Both the position numbers and the translations under genes were made by a program. From assembly GCA_016875645.1 (NCBI GenBank), contig VGPE01000204.1, positions 1 to 5,195 of the forward strand: DNA of 5,195 bases, written 5' to 3'. Shown here in pieces: positions 1 to 5,195 of the stretch. The number at the start of each line of letters is the position of its first letter. Position 1 is the first letter of the stretch. Source of the stretch: Chloroflexota bacterium (GTDB lineage: Bacteria; Chloroflexota; Limnocylindria; Limnocylindrales; CSP1-4). The notes under the pieces are model-generated. The model was not told the origin of the DNA. It did not search any database and worked only from the letters and a program-made list of their open reading frames with translations.

Positions 1-1162
1 GTTCCACGCCACGATCGGTGGCGATCAGCTCCACCCGCACCGTGGCCTGGATCCCCTCGCGACCGAGTCCGATCGCCTCGCCGTTGACGGTGCCACGGGC
101 CTGGCCCACCTGGCGATCGCCGAACACCCAGAAGTCGAGGTGGCCGCGCCAGCGGTGCAGGTCCGGCGGCTCGACGGCTGCCAGCCAGCGTGTCTGTGGG
201 AACGCCGCGAGGAATCCGCCTCCGTCGATGGCGATTCGGCAGTGCCGCGCCCGTGCCCCTTCAACGTACTCCAGCCCGCGATCCTCGGCCGCGGCGCGGA
301 ACTCCGACCGGAGCGCGCGCTGCAGCACATCGACGTCGACGTCGACGATCGCTTCGGCCGGAACGGTGGTCGACCAGCCGCGCCCGGGAGAGCGGATCCA
401 GGCCCGGCCGCCCATGCGCGCGAGTCCGTGCTGGCCGATGACGAGATCGGTGGCGAGGTCGGCGAGCCAGCGGCCGTCGCCCCCGCTCCGCTCTCCGCGC
501 AGGTCGGCCCGGCCGATCGGGGTGCCGTCCACGTCGCCCTCGACGATCAACTCGAACTGGGCAGCCGTCGCGGCCTCGATGCGGTCGGCACATGCCGTCT
601 CGGGCGGATCCACGTTCGTCGGCCCGAACCGTGAGGTGGCTGCCGGTCGGTCCCGCAGGGCGTCATCGTTGGCGATCGCGGCCGTGGCGAACAGTGAACT
701 GCCAAGGAGCGTGGCGCCCAGCGCGAGCGTCGCGCCGAGAGCCAGGCGGCGCCTGCGCATAGCCGTCTCGTCGAGGATCCGCCGCGCCACGCCGAGGCAG
801 GAGAAGAGGCTCGTCGCGGCCAGGGCCAGGAGCCAGGGATAGGCCGCCTCCAGCGAGGGCAGCAGCGTCTGCGGTCCGCGAGCGCCGATCTGGCCGGCGA
901 TGTTGGCGATCGAGGGGATCAGGAGCAGCACAGCGCCGAGGCCCAGCCACATCACACCCGCGAACGCTCGATCCCCGCGCGCGACCGGCGGCCAGATGGC
1001 ACCGGCAAGGCTGATCGGGATGGGCGCCGCAGCCACCACCCCGACCAGGAGATCGATCGGGCCGCCGGGCCGATATCTGAGTAACACGAGCGCCGCGGCG
1101 ATCGTCCACAGGGTTGTGAGTACGGCGGCGAGGAGCCGCAGCTCGAAGACTCGAACCCGCAT
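1..1162 (-). CDS. Five-helix membrane protein with large extracytoplasmic domain (3' end cut off)
   Basis: An open minus-strand frame from ATG at 1162 runs without a stop to the window edge, giving 387 visible residues. Hydrophobic stretches at about residues 8-29, 36-57, 67-91, 107-127 and 139-164 predict five transmembrane helices. After them comes a soluble region from about 165 to the edge that alternates short hydrophobic strands with charged turns (FELIVEGDVDG, HLDFWVFGDRQVGQARG). This strand pattern and its position outside the membrane recall beta-rich LolA/LppX-like folds, but that is inference only; I do not recognise a named family. The ATG has no clear Shine-Dalgarno. An in-frame GTG at 1195 and an in-frame ATG at 1348 are alternatives; I prefer 1162 because the hydrophobic N-terminus begins right after it and the extension crosses a G/C homopolymer. 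The opposite-strand frames here are Arg/Ser/Pro-rich shadows. Function unknown; the coding call is firm. Confidence 0.82.
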   Translation of the reverse strand, partial: MRVRVFELRLLAAVLTTLWTIAAALVLLRYRPGGPIDLLVGVVAAAPIPISLAGAIWPPVARGDRAFAGVMWLGLGAVLLLIPSIANIAGQIGARGPQTLLPSLEAAYPWLLALAATSLFSCLGVARRILDETAMRRRRLALGATLALGATLLGSSLFATAAIANDDALRDRPAATSRFGPTNVDPPETACADRIEAATAAQFELIVEGDVDGTPIGRADLRGERSGGDGRWLADLATDLVIGQHGLARMGGRAWIRSPGRGWSTTVPAEAIVDVDVDVLQRALRSEFRAAAEDRGLEYVEGARARHCRIAIDGGGFLAAFPQTRWLAAVEPPDLHRWRGHLDFWVFGDRQVGQARGTVNGEAIGLGREGIQATVRVELIATDRGVE

Positions 1163-1393
1163 CGCAAGCAGTCTACGCGCCGCCCAGCCGCCCACCGGCG
1201 CCGGCTCAGCGAGTTCGATCGAGGGAGGGCGGTTGCCGCAGCCGCGCGTCGCGGTCAGGCGGAAGTACCTCGGGGGGGGGCGGGGGGGGCCTCCGGGTCG
1301 GAGATCGGAGAGGAGGGTGCCCCGACAGTTCGGATTGTTCAGGGGCATCCGACCGGAGGCTCCCGAACCGATCGGACGGTTGGAACGTGATCC
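1163..1393. other. Divergent intergenic region with long G tract
   Basis: This 231-base gap separates the minus-strand membrane protein (start 1162) from the plus-strand small gene (start 1394), so promoters for both should lie here. I see no convincing -35/-10 pair or operator palindrome. The most distinctive element is the G9-C-G8 run at 1272-1289. The minus-strand frame of the left gene stays open through the gap up to an ATG at 1348, so part of it could be coding if that gene starts earlier than called. Confidence 0.5.
1272..1289 (+). repeat. Interrupted poly-G tract (G9-C-G8)
   Basis: Nine consecutive G residues, one C, then eight G residues on the plus strand, equivalent to a C tract about 110 bases upstream of the minus-strand start at 1162. 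Tracts like this can slip during replication, can form G-quadruplex structures, and are also a common place for sequencing or assembly length errors. Which applies here cannot be decided from one sequence. Confidence 0.9.
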
Positions 1394-1756
1394 ATGGACG
1401 GCCAAGATCGGGTGCGGCGTACTCGGGGCGGACCTTCGCCTCGAAGCTCGGGCCCCTCTCGGGGACCTGGGGCGCCCGGCCCGGCCGTGCCTGGTCAACC
1501 ATTCGCCGCACACACGCGGACGGCGACCAGCCCCGGGGCTGGGAGTCGACGACAACGGCCCGGGGTCCAGGCGACGTATCGCCTGCTCCAGATCCGGGGC
1601 CTCGAGCCACCTGAAGCGGCCAACCTGACGGCCTGGCTGACCGGCATCCCGGTCCGCGAGCATCACTGGGACATCCGCCAGATCAACGCATTGCTGTTCC
1701 TGCGAGGTCTCACGCGACTCGGACGGTTCGGTTTGACGGACGGCCGGCCCACCTGA
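1394..1756 (+). CDS. Small conserved-looking protein, function unknown
   Basis: This 120-residue protein is the only plus-strand gene I support. Its first 58 or so residues are Gly/Pro/Arg/Ser-rich, low in complexity and probably disordered. From about residue 61 the character changes to a well-balanced sequence with alternating hydrophobic and charged residues (TYRLLQIRGLEPPEAANLTA, then WDIRQINALLFLRGLTRLGR), which looks like a compact helical module. Third codon positions become more G/C-rich in that half, supporting real coding. The pattern resembles short hypothetical proteins I associate with Chloroflexota, which is recall and not a search. The ATG at 1394 is the only ATG in frame; GGAAC about ten bases upstream is at best a weak ribosome site. 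A GTG at 1487 is a possible later start. Twin hairpins follow the stop at 1822-1894. No catalytic motif or membrane segment is visible. Confidence 0.65.
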   Translation: MDGQDRVRRTRGGPSPRSSGPSRGPGAPGPAVPGQPFAAHTRTATSPGAGSRRQRPGVQATYRLLQIRGLEPPEAANLTAWLTGIPVREHHWDIRQINALLFLRGLTRLGRFGLTDGRPT

Positions 1757-1821
1757 CGTCCAACGGTCCAGGGCGCTGCGGCCCGAGGCCCGCCGATCGA
1801 CGGCCAGATCGAATACATCAT

Positions 1822-1852
1822 CGTGACGGCGTCTCCCTCCTCCGCCGTCACG
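1822..1852 (+). terminator. Perfect 10-bp hairpin, first of two
   Basis: CGTGACGGCG at 1822-1831 pairs perfectly with CGCCGTCACG at 1843-1852 around an 11-base pyrimidine loop containing CCTCC. It lies 65 bases after the stop of the plus-strand small gene. There is no T tract, so it is a candidate terminator or RNA-stabilising stem rather than a textbook intrinsic terminator. Confidence 0.5.
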
Positions 1853-1857
1853 GCCCA

Positions 1858-1894
1858 CCGAAGCGGCGCCCACCTCCTCCGGGCGCCGCTTCGG
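1858..1894 (+). terminator. Perfect 14-bp hairpin, second of two
   Basis: CCGAAGCGGCGCCC at 1858-1871 pairs perfectly with GGGCGCCGCTTCGG at 1881-1894 around the nine-base loop ACCTCCTCC. This is the strongest secondary structure in the window and starts only five bases after the first hairpin. Its position between the plus-strand small gene and the converging minus-strand operon suggests a transcription end point, possibly used from both sides. No T run follows on either strand. Confidence 0.6.
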
Positions 1895-2115
1895 ATTCAT
1901 GGCGGCTGATGGGCGGCCATCGCCGAGTTGACGGGCGGCGGAAGGGCCACCGCGCGCCACACGCACGAACCAGCCGCAACGTGGTCATGTCGTGCACCAG
2001 ACTCACGCCGCGGCGACGCCCACGGCGGATCCGGGACGATCCTGCTGTGCTGCCGTGCGCCTGACGCCTGGCATCGCGGCGTGGCGGTCCGGTCGTGCAT
2101 CGGACGCACGACGCG

Positions 2116-2186
2116 GGGGAGAGCCCGCGGCGAAGGGGAGAGCCCGCGGCGAGGGGGAATGCCCACGACGAGGGGAAAGCCCGCGG
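2116..2186 (+). repeat. 19-base tandem repeat, about 3.7 copies
   Basis: Copies begin near 2116, 2135, 2154 and 2172. The first two, GGGGAGAGCCCGCGGCGAA and GGGGAGAGCCCGCGGCGAG, differ at one base; the third is more diverged (AATGCCCACGACG in the core), and the fourth is partial and one base out of step. The 19-base period is not a multiple of three, so it does not encode a repeated peptide. There are no spacers between copies, so this is not a CRISPR array. Confidence 0.8.
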
Positions 2187-2206
2187 GCCCTGGTGACCCG
2201 GGCCGG

Positions 2207-2221
2207 GCGGGCGCAGCCCGC
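2207..2221 (-). terminator. Short GC hairpin just after the deacetylase stop
   Basis: On the minus strand GCGGGC-TGC-GCCCGC forms a 6-bp stem with a three-base loop nine bases after the deacetylase stop codon. Its position fits a transcription end for the minus-strand operon, but it lacks a T tract and short GC palindromes are frequent in DNA this GC-rich. Confidence 0.3.
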
Positions 2222-2230
2222 TGGTTCCCG

Positions 2231-3499
2231 TTACAGACCCAGCAGCCCTGAGAGCGTCGCCGGCTCCAGGCCCCTGTCACGCAGGCCGGCGAGGATGCGC
2301 GGCAGCGCCTCGAGGGTGTGATGCCCGCCCAGGTGCATCAGCACGATCGAGCCGCCCTGGGCGCGCCCGAGGACCTTGGCCACGATGTCGTCCACCGTCG
2401 GGCCGCCGTCGGCGGTGGGCTTCCAGTCGATCGTGTCGATGTCCCACATCACGGTGTAGGCCCAGCCGGCGTCGGCCACGGCCTGCCGGACCTCGGCGTT
2501 GTGGGCCCCGAACGGCGGCCGGAAGAACGGCTTCGAAGAGCGCCCGATCGCGTCGACGATCACGGCCTCCGCCTGGTCCAACTGCACGGCGATCTCGTCG
2601 GAGGCGAGTTCCGTGAAGTTCGGGTGGTCCCAGCTGTGGTTGCCCACCTCGAACAGGTCCGGCTTGGAGGCGATGAGTTCCATCACCTCGATGCCCAGCT
2701 GCTGCTCGGAGGCGACCTGGCCGGTCGGGAAGATCGTCGCCCGGACGTCGTTGTCGATGAGGAACCGGACGATGTCGAGCGCCGGCCCAAGTTCACCGCC
2801 CATGTCGAAGGTCAGGCCGATGAGATGGGAGCCGCGTGGCCCGTTGGAGATGACGGTGCTGGCCTGGCCGGGCGCGACTGTCGGCGGCGGCGGGATGCTC
2901 ACCGACGGTAACGCCGATGGCCGGCGCGACGGCAGCGGGCCCTGGTCGTCGAGGATCACGCCGGGAATCAGCTGCAGCTTCCAGCCGACCTCGAGGTGAT
3001 TGGGCCGATACGCGGGCGAATCGGGGTCGAGGCTGGGGTACGTATCGCGGTTCCAGTACGCGATGCTGCGGGGATGGGTCTTGTAGCGGAGCGCGATGGA
3101 AGTGAGGTTATCGCCGGATCTCACGGTGTGGACGACGAACGTCGGCTCCGGGGAGCCGGTCGAGATGGGCTCCGACTCCGCAGGCTCCGATGGCTCCGCG
3201 GACTCGCCGGCCTGGCTGGGTTCTGGGGAGCCGGCGACCGTTGTCGCCCCGGGTACCGTGGGCGCCGCGGACGGACAGGGCGTCGGCGCGCCCGGGACGG
3301 CCGGTGCGGCCGTCCCGCCATTCCAGGGGGTTGCGTTCGGGTCCGGGCTCGGCGAAGGGCATGCGCTGGTCCGCTCAGCGGATCTCGCAGGCGACGGCGC
3401 GGTCGGCGCGGAGGTGCCACATGCCGCCGCGACGAACGCAATGACGATCAGGATGACGAGGGGACGGAGCCTCGAGAGCGCGCGGACGCGGGGGATCAC
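2231..3499 (-). CDS. LysM-containing polysaccharide deacetylase (NodB family) lipoprotein
   Basis: This 422-residue protein probably removes N-acetyl groups from peptidoglycan or another envelope glycan outside the membrane. A basic start and hydrophobic stretch (about 11-26) end in VAAACG, a lipobox-like signal with Cys27 as likely lipid site. A Pro/Ser/Glu-rich linker follows to about 119. A LysM domain lies at about 121-178 (HTVRSGDNLTSIALRY near its start), and a second linker leads to the NodB domain from about 222. NodB motifs: TFDMGG at 230-235, H288xxxH292, RPPFG at 327-331, WDIDTIDW at 352-359, LMHLGG with His389. Motif 1 is altered: the second Asp of usual TFDDG, a metal ligand, is Met233. 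The GTG at 3499 is chosen because it directly precedes the signal sequence; no strong ribosome site is seen. The frame is open upstream to 3700, but that part overlaps the peptidase gene and lacks signal-like sequence. It sits 58 bases after the M23 peptidase gene, probably same operon. Confidence 0.92.
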   Translation of the reverse strand: MIPRVRALSRLRPLVILIVIAFVAAACGTSAPTAPSPARSAERTSACPSPSPDPNATPWNGGTAAPAVPGAPTPCPSAAPTVPGATTVAGSPEPSQAGESAEPSEPAESEPISTGSPEPTFVVHTVRSGDNLTSIALRYKTHPRSIAYWNRDTYPSLDPDSPAYRPNHLEVGWKLQLIPGVILDDQGPLPSRRPSALPSVSIPPPPTVAPGQASTVISNGPRGSHLIGLTFDMGGELGPALDIVRFLIDNDVRATIFPTGQVASEQQLGIEVMELIASKPDLFEVGNHSWDHPNFTELASDEIAVQLDQAEAVIVDAIGRSSKPFFRPPFGAHNAEVRQAVADAGWAYTVMWDIDTIDWKPTADGGPTVDDIVAKVLGRAQGGSIVLMHLGGHHTLEALPRILAGLRDRGLEPATLSGLLGL

Positions 3500-3557
3500 G
3501 GCGCCAGTGTGACGGAGCCCGGTCGGAAGTCGTGACGGACTGCCCTTGCCGGTTGGT

Positions 3558-4547
3558 TCACGAGCGTCCCGGGTCTGCCGCGAGCAGCGAAGGGAGCGGG
3601 TCGAAGACGTCCAGGTTGCGGCGGACGCCGGCGTACGCGTAGGCGATCGGGAACGGTGCCCGCATCTCGAAATGGAGGTGCGGCGGGGTACCTCCGGCAT
3701 TGCCTGACTGCCCGGTCAATCCCACCGCCTGACCACGGCGGACCCGATCACCCACGCTGACGTCGCGCCGGGAGAGGTGCGCCATGAGCGCGTAGTAGCC
3801 GCGGCTGTCGGGCTCGGTGCTCCGGATCGCGACCACGGTGCCATATCGCTGGGGGTCCCACGGCTTCCAGATGGCGGCCGGGTTGACGACGACGCCCGCG
3901 AACGGCGCGAGGATCCGGGTGCCGTTGCGGACGCGCAGGTCGAAGCCATCGTGCGCGCGAAGCAGGGCGCCGGCCGCGCTGACGCCACGAATCTGGTTGT
4001 ACGGATAGACGATCCCCAGGCGCGGGACGCGCCACGCGTCGTCGTAGCGATAGCCGCTGGCCGCCGGCAACGGGAACGCCATCGGGACGACGGTCCGGCG
4101 GGGCTGAAAGCCCGCCGCCGACGTGGGCGCCGGGACCGCCTGCGCGACCGAGGATGGCGTCGCGGTCGGCATGGCTCGAGCAGCGGGTGTCGCGGTTGCG
4201 CTCGCCGTCGGCGCAACGGTCGTCGCGGCCGCCCCGCGCGTGGGCGGACTTGCACCTGCTGTCCCGCGGGGTGCTGTGGTGGTCCGGGCCGGGGCCGCGC
4301 CAGCGGGCGAGCGGGCCGGCGGCGAACCTGGAGTCCGGGTGGATGTCGAGCCCGAAACCGGCTCGGCCCCAGCCGCCGGGGCCCGAGCCCCTTCCCCATA
4401 CGAACCGGCCGTCGATGCAGCCGCCGATGCCGACGGCGATGCCGTAGCACCACGCTCGGCCAGCAGCGGGTTCCCAGCCGTACCCGTCACCGCCAGCGCC
4501 GACATCGTCACTGCGACGAACAGGCCCCAAAGCGTGAAGCGCCTCAC
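3558..4547 (-). CDS. Secreted M23 (LytM/lysostaphin-type) zinc peptidase
   Basis: This 329-residue protein is a predicted peptidoglycan endopeptidase or cross-link regulator acting outside the membrane. A short basic N-terminus and hydrophobic segment (about 5-22) form a signal peptide or anchor. Residues about 33-145 are a low-complexity Ala/Thr/Pro/Ser linker, likely to span the wall. The M23 domain is C-terminal, about 195-315, with the classical residues present: H199 and D203 in HDGFDL, H257 in MAHLS, and H290/H292 in PHLHFEM, preceded by the glycine-rich GQSGNAGG. By family knowledge H199, D203 and H292 bind zinc while H257 and H290 assist catalysis, so it should be active rather than a degenerate M23. 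The GTG start overlaps the previous gene's TGA as GTGA (4544-4547), with no Shine-Dalgarno of its own, implying translational coupling. Its cleavage target cannot be told from sequence. Confidence 0.93.
   Translation of the reverse strand: MRRFTLWGLFVAVTMSALAVTGTAGNPLLAERGATASPSASAAASTAGSYGEGARAPAAGAEPVSGSTSTRTPGSPPARSPAGAAPARTTTAPRGTAGASPPTRGAAATTVAPTASATATPAARAMPTATPSSVAQAVPAPTSAAGFQPRRTVVPMAFPLPAASGYRYDDAWRVPRLGIVYPYNQIRGVSAAGALLRAHDGFDLRVRNGTRILAPFAGVVVNPAAIWKPWDPQRYGTVVAIRSTEPDSRGYYALMAHLSRRDVSVGDRVRRGQAVGLTGQSGNAGGTPPHLHFEMRAPFPIAYAYAGVRRNLDVFDPLPSLLAADPGRS
4544..4547 (-). promoter_or_regulatory. Four-base stop/start overlap (GTGA)
   Basis: The TGA of the small membrane protein and the GTG start of the M23 peptidase share the four bases GTGA. 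With no clear ribosome binding site in front of the GTG, the peptidase is likely translated by ribosomes finishing the preceding gene, which ties the two products together. Confidence 0.8.
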
Positions 4548-4894
4548 GGGGGCGTTCCGGGCGTTTCGGGCGGTCCGCCCCGGCTCCCCGCGTGCTCCCC
4601 GCGCGCATTGGTCAGGCGGATGTACGCCAGCGTCAGCAGGGCGGCGGCTACGCCGAGCAGGAGGACGGCGGCGATGGCCATGAGCGGTTCCCCGACCAGC
4701 CCGGGACCCTGGCCTGCGCTGCGCGTGTCGCCCGCGTCACCCGGCGTGGCGCTGGGTGTCGCCGCGCCTGCCTGGGGTGCCACAGCCGGCAGCACGATGG
4801 GCGCCGCCATGACGCCCGCCCAGCCGCCGAGCACGACGACGGTGGCGAGCAGCCCGACGGCCCTGCGGTTGCTCATGACCCGGCGGCAAGCCAC
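4544..4894 (-). CDS. Small two-helix membrane protein, function unknown
   Basis: This is a 116-residue protein. A basic N-terminus leads into a hydrophobic segment at about 12-33, followed by an Ala/Pro/Gly/Ser-rich linker (about 36-66), a second hydrophobic segment at about 68-93, and a charged, Gly/Pro-rich tail. The positive residues (RR near the start, R93 onward at the end) place both ends in the cytoplasm with the linker outside; alternatively the first segment is a cleaved signal peptide. There is no LPxTG motif despite the sortase-substrate-like tail. The GTG at 4894 is preferred because GGAGGG lies nine bases upstream; an in-frame ATG at 4876 is an alternative. It is coupled to the M23 peptidase by a four-base overlap, suggesting a partner or membrane anchor for the wall enzymes, which is inference. 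I recognise no family. Confidence 0.75.
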   Translation of the reverse strand: MACRRVMSNRRAVGLLATVVVLGGWAGVMAAPIVLPAVAPQAGAATPSATPGDAGDTRSAGQGPGLVGEPLMAIAAVLLLGVAAALLTLAYIRLTNARGEHAGSRGGPPETPGTPP

Positions 4895-4903
4895 GGCACC
4901 GCG

Positions 4904-4909
4904 CCCTCC
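4904..4909 (-). promoter_or_regulatory. Ribosome binding site of the small membrane protein
   Basis: GGAGGG on the minus strand is separated by nine bases from the GTG at 4894. It is the clearest Shine-Dalgarno in the window and supports the GTG start over the downstream ATG at 4876. Confidence 0.65.
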
Positions 4910-4913
4910 ACGA

Positions 4914-5195
4914 TCAGGTGAGCGCCTCGATGACCGCCCAGCCGAGACCGGCCGAGAGCAGCATCAAGCCCGCCGCGAGGCAGATGGCCGCGGCCAGCGG
5001 CCGAGCGCTGTCGCGGCCGCCGCCGAGGACGCGCATGGCCTCGGGGATCTCGAGGGTGGTCACGACCAGCGGGCGCCCACGGCCGGCGGTCATGCTCACC
5101 GTCCCGTCGGTGCCCGCAACGGGCTGGCCGAGCACGGTCGCGTGCTCCACCGCGGAAAGCTGCTCGTAGCGGAGGCGCACCGGCGTGCGGGGTGG
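4914..5195 (-). CDS. C-terminal part of a membrane-anchored protein (5' end cut off)
   Basis: The minus-strand frame is open from the right edge to TGA at 4914-4916, giving 93 visible residues. The visible part begins with a small strand-rich module (LRYEQLSAVEHATVLGQPVA), continues through RPLVVTTLEIPEAMRVLGGG, and ends with one transmembrane helix at about residues 65-88 and almost no tail. A GTG at 5180 could start an 88-residue protein, but the frame continues upstream and the first residues do not look like a natural N-terminus, so I treat it as partial. The order (beta module with a V-x-G element, hydrophobic strand, terminal helix) loosely resembles the end of GIDE-type membrane domains; this is a weak analogy, not an identification. 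It lies 19 bases before the small membrane protein and is probably the same operon. Confidence 0.75.
   Translation of the reverse strand, partial: PPRTPVRLRYEQLSAVEHATVLGQPVAGTDGTVSMTAGRGRPLVVTTLEIPEAMRVLGGGRDSARPLAAAICLAAGLMLLSAGLGWAVIEALT

Larger units (their letters stand above)
1895..2230. other. Non-coding intergenic stretch with repeats and small hairpins
   Basis: About 335 bases lie between the twin hairpins and the end of the deacetylase gene. Open frames exist on both strands, but their translations are Arg/Pro/Gly-rich without hydrophobic-core patterning, so I call no gene. The stretch holds a 7-bp hairpin at 2092-2112 (GTCGTGC / GCACGAC, seven-base loop), a 19-base tandem repeat at 2116-2186, a short palindrome GCCCGCGGGC at 2179-2188, and a 6-bp hairpin at 2207-2221 next to the deacetylase stop. 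Confidence 0.6.

Noticed and set aside
18..842. Long plus-strand open frame of 274 codons
   Set aside because: Its translation is Arg/Ser/Pro/Ala-rich with no core pattern, and it lies antisense to a coherent five-helix membrane protein. Long antisense frames are expected in GC-rich DNA.
1141..1162. Minus-strand GGGTTCGAGTC resembling a tRNA T-arm
   Set aside because: The flanking bases do not form the T stem, there is no acceptor, D or anticodon arm nearby, and the site is the start of a coding gene.
1206..1610. Minus-strand frame of 134 codons
   Set aside because: It is Pro/Arg-rich, includes a poly-proline run translated from the G/C tract, and overlaps the plus-strand small gene antisense.
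1663..1821. Minus-strand frame of 52 codons starting at ATG 1821, with GGAGG in the hairpin loop upstream
   Set aside because: The GGAGG is a by-product of the pyrimidine loop and is 14 or more bases from the ATG. The translation has no pattern and overlaps the better-supported plus-strand gene.
2116..2186. Possible CRISPR array
   Set aside because: The 19-base units abut directly with no spacers and there are no cas genes in the window.
2318..2999. Two overlapping plus-strand frames opposite the deacetylase
   Set aside because: They are antisense shadows of the clearly identified NodB and LysM domains.
3500..3700. Extension of the deacetylase frame upstream to 3700
   Set aside because: The extra 67 residues are Arg/Ser/Thr-rich, overlap the end of the M23 peptidase gene, and would bury the signal sequence internally.

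Overview
The window is GC-rich DNA with strong G/C preference at third codon positions. The genes encode secreted or lipid-anchored cell-wall enzymes and small membrane proteins with Ala/Pro/Ser/Thr-rich linkers. This fits a GC-rich bacterium such as a member of the Chloroflexota or Actinomycetota. The short plus-strand protein and the left-edge membrane protein remind me of uncultivated Chloroflexota proteins, but that is recall, not a search result. No rRNA, tRNA, CRISPR array, insertion sequence or phage gene was found.

Layout, right to left, because most genes are on the minus strand. (1) 5195-4914: C-terminal part of a membrane-anchored protein cut by the window edge. (2) 4894-4544: small two-helix membrane protein with a good ribosome binding site. 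(3) 4547-3558: secreted M23 (LytM-type) peptidase with all zinc and catalytic residues present; its GTG start overlaps the preceding stop by 4 bases. (4) 3499-2231: predicted lipoprotein with one LysM domain and a NodB polysaccharide deacetylase domain. These four genes are tightly spaced and co-directional, so they look like one transcription unit for building or trimming the cell envelope. The two enzymes would act outside the membrane on peptidoglycan: one on peptide cross-links, the other on N-acetyl groups of the glycan.

(5) 2230-1895: about 335 bases with no convincing gene, holding small hairpins and a 19-base tandem repeat. (6) 1894-1822: two adjacent perfect hairpins whose loops both carry CCTCC, probably marking the end of the plus-strand transcript. 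(7) 1394-1756: the only plus-strand gene, a 120-residue protein with a Gly/Pro/Arg-rich N-terminus and a well-behaved, unidentified C-terminal module. (8) 1393-1163: divergent intergenic region with a striking G9-C-G8 run. (9) 1162-1: minus-strand protein with five predicted membrane helices and a large extracytoplasmic domain, running off the left edge.

The best leads are the compact envelope operon, the deacetylase's altered metal-site motif (TFDMGG), the uncharacterised plus-strand small protein, and the twin hairpins. Nothing seen amounts to a clearly new defence or mobile system.
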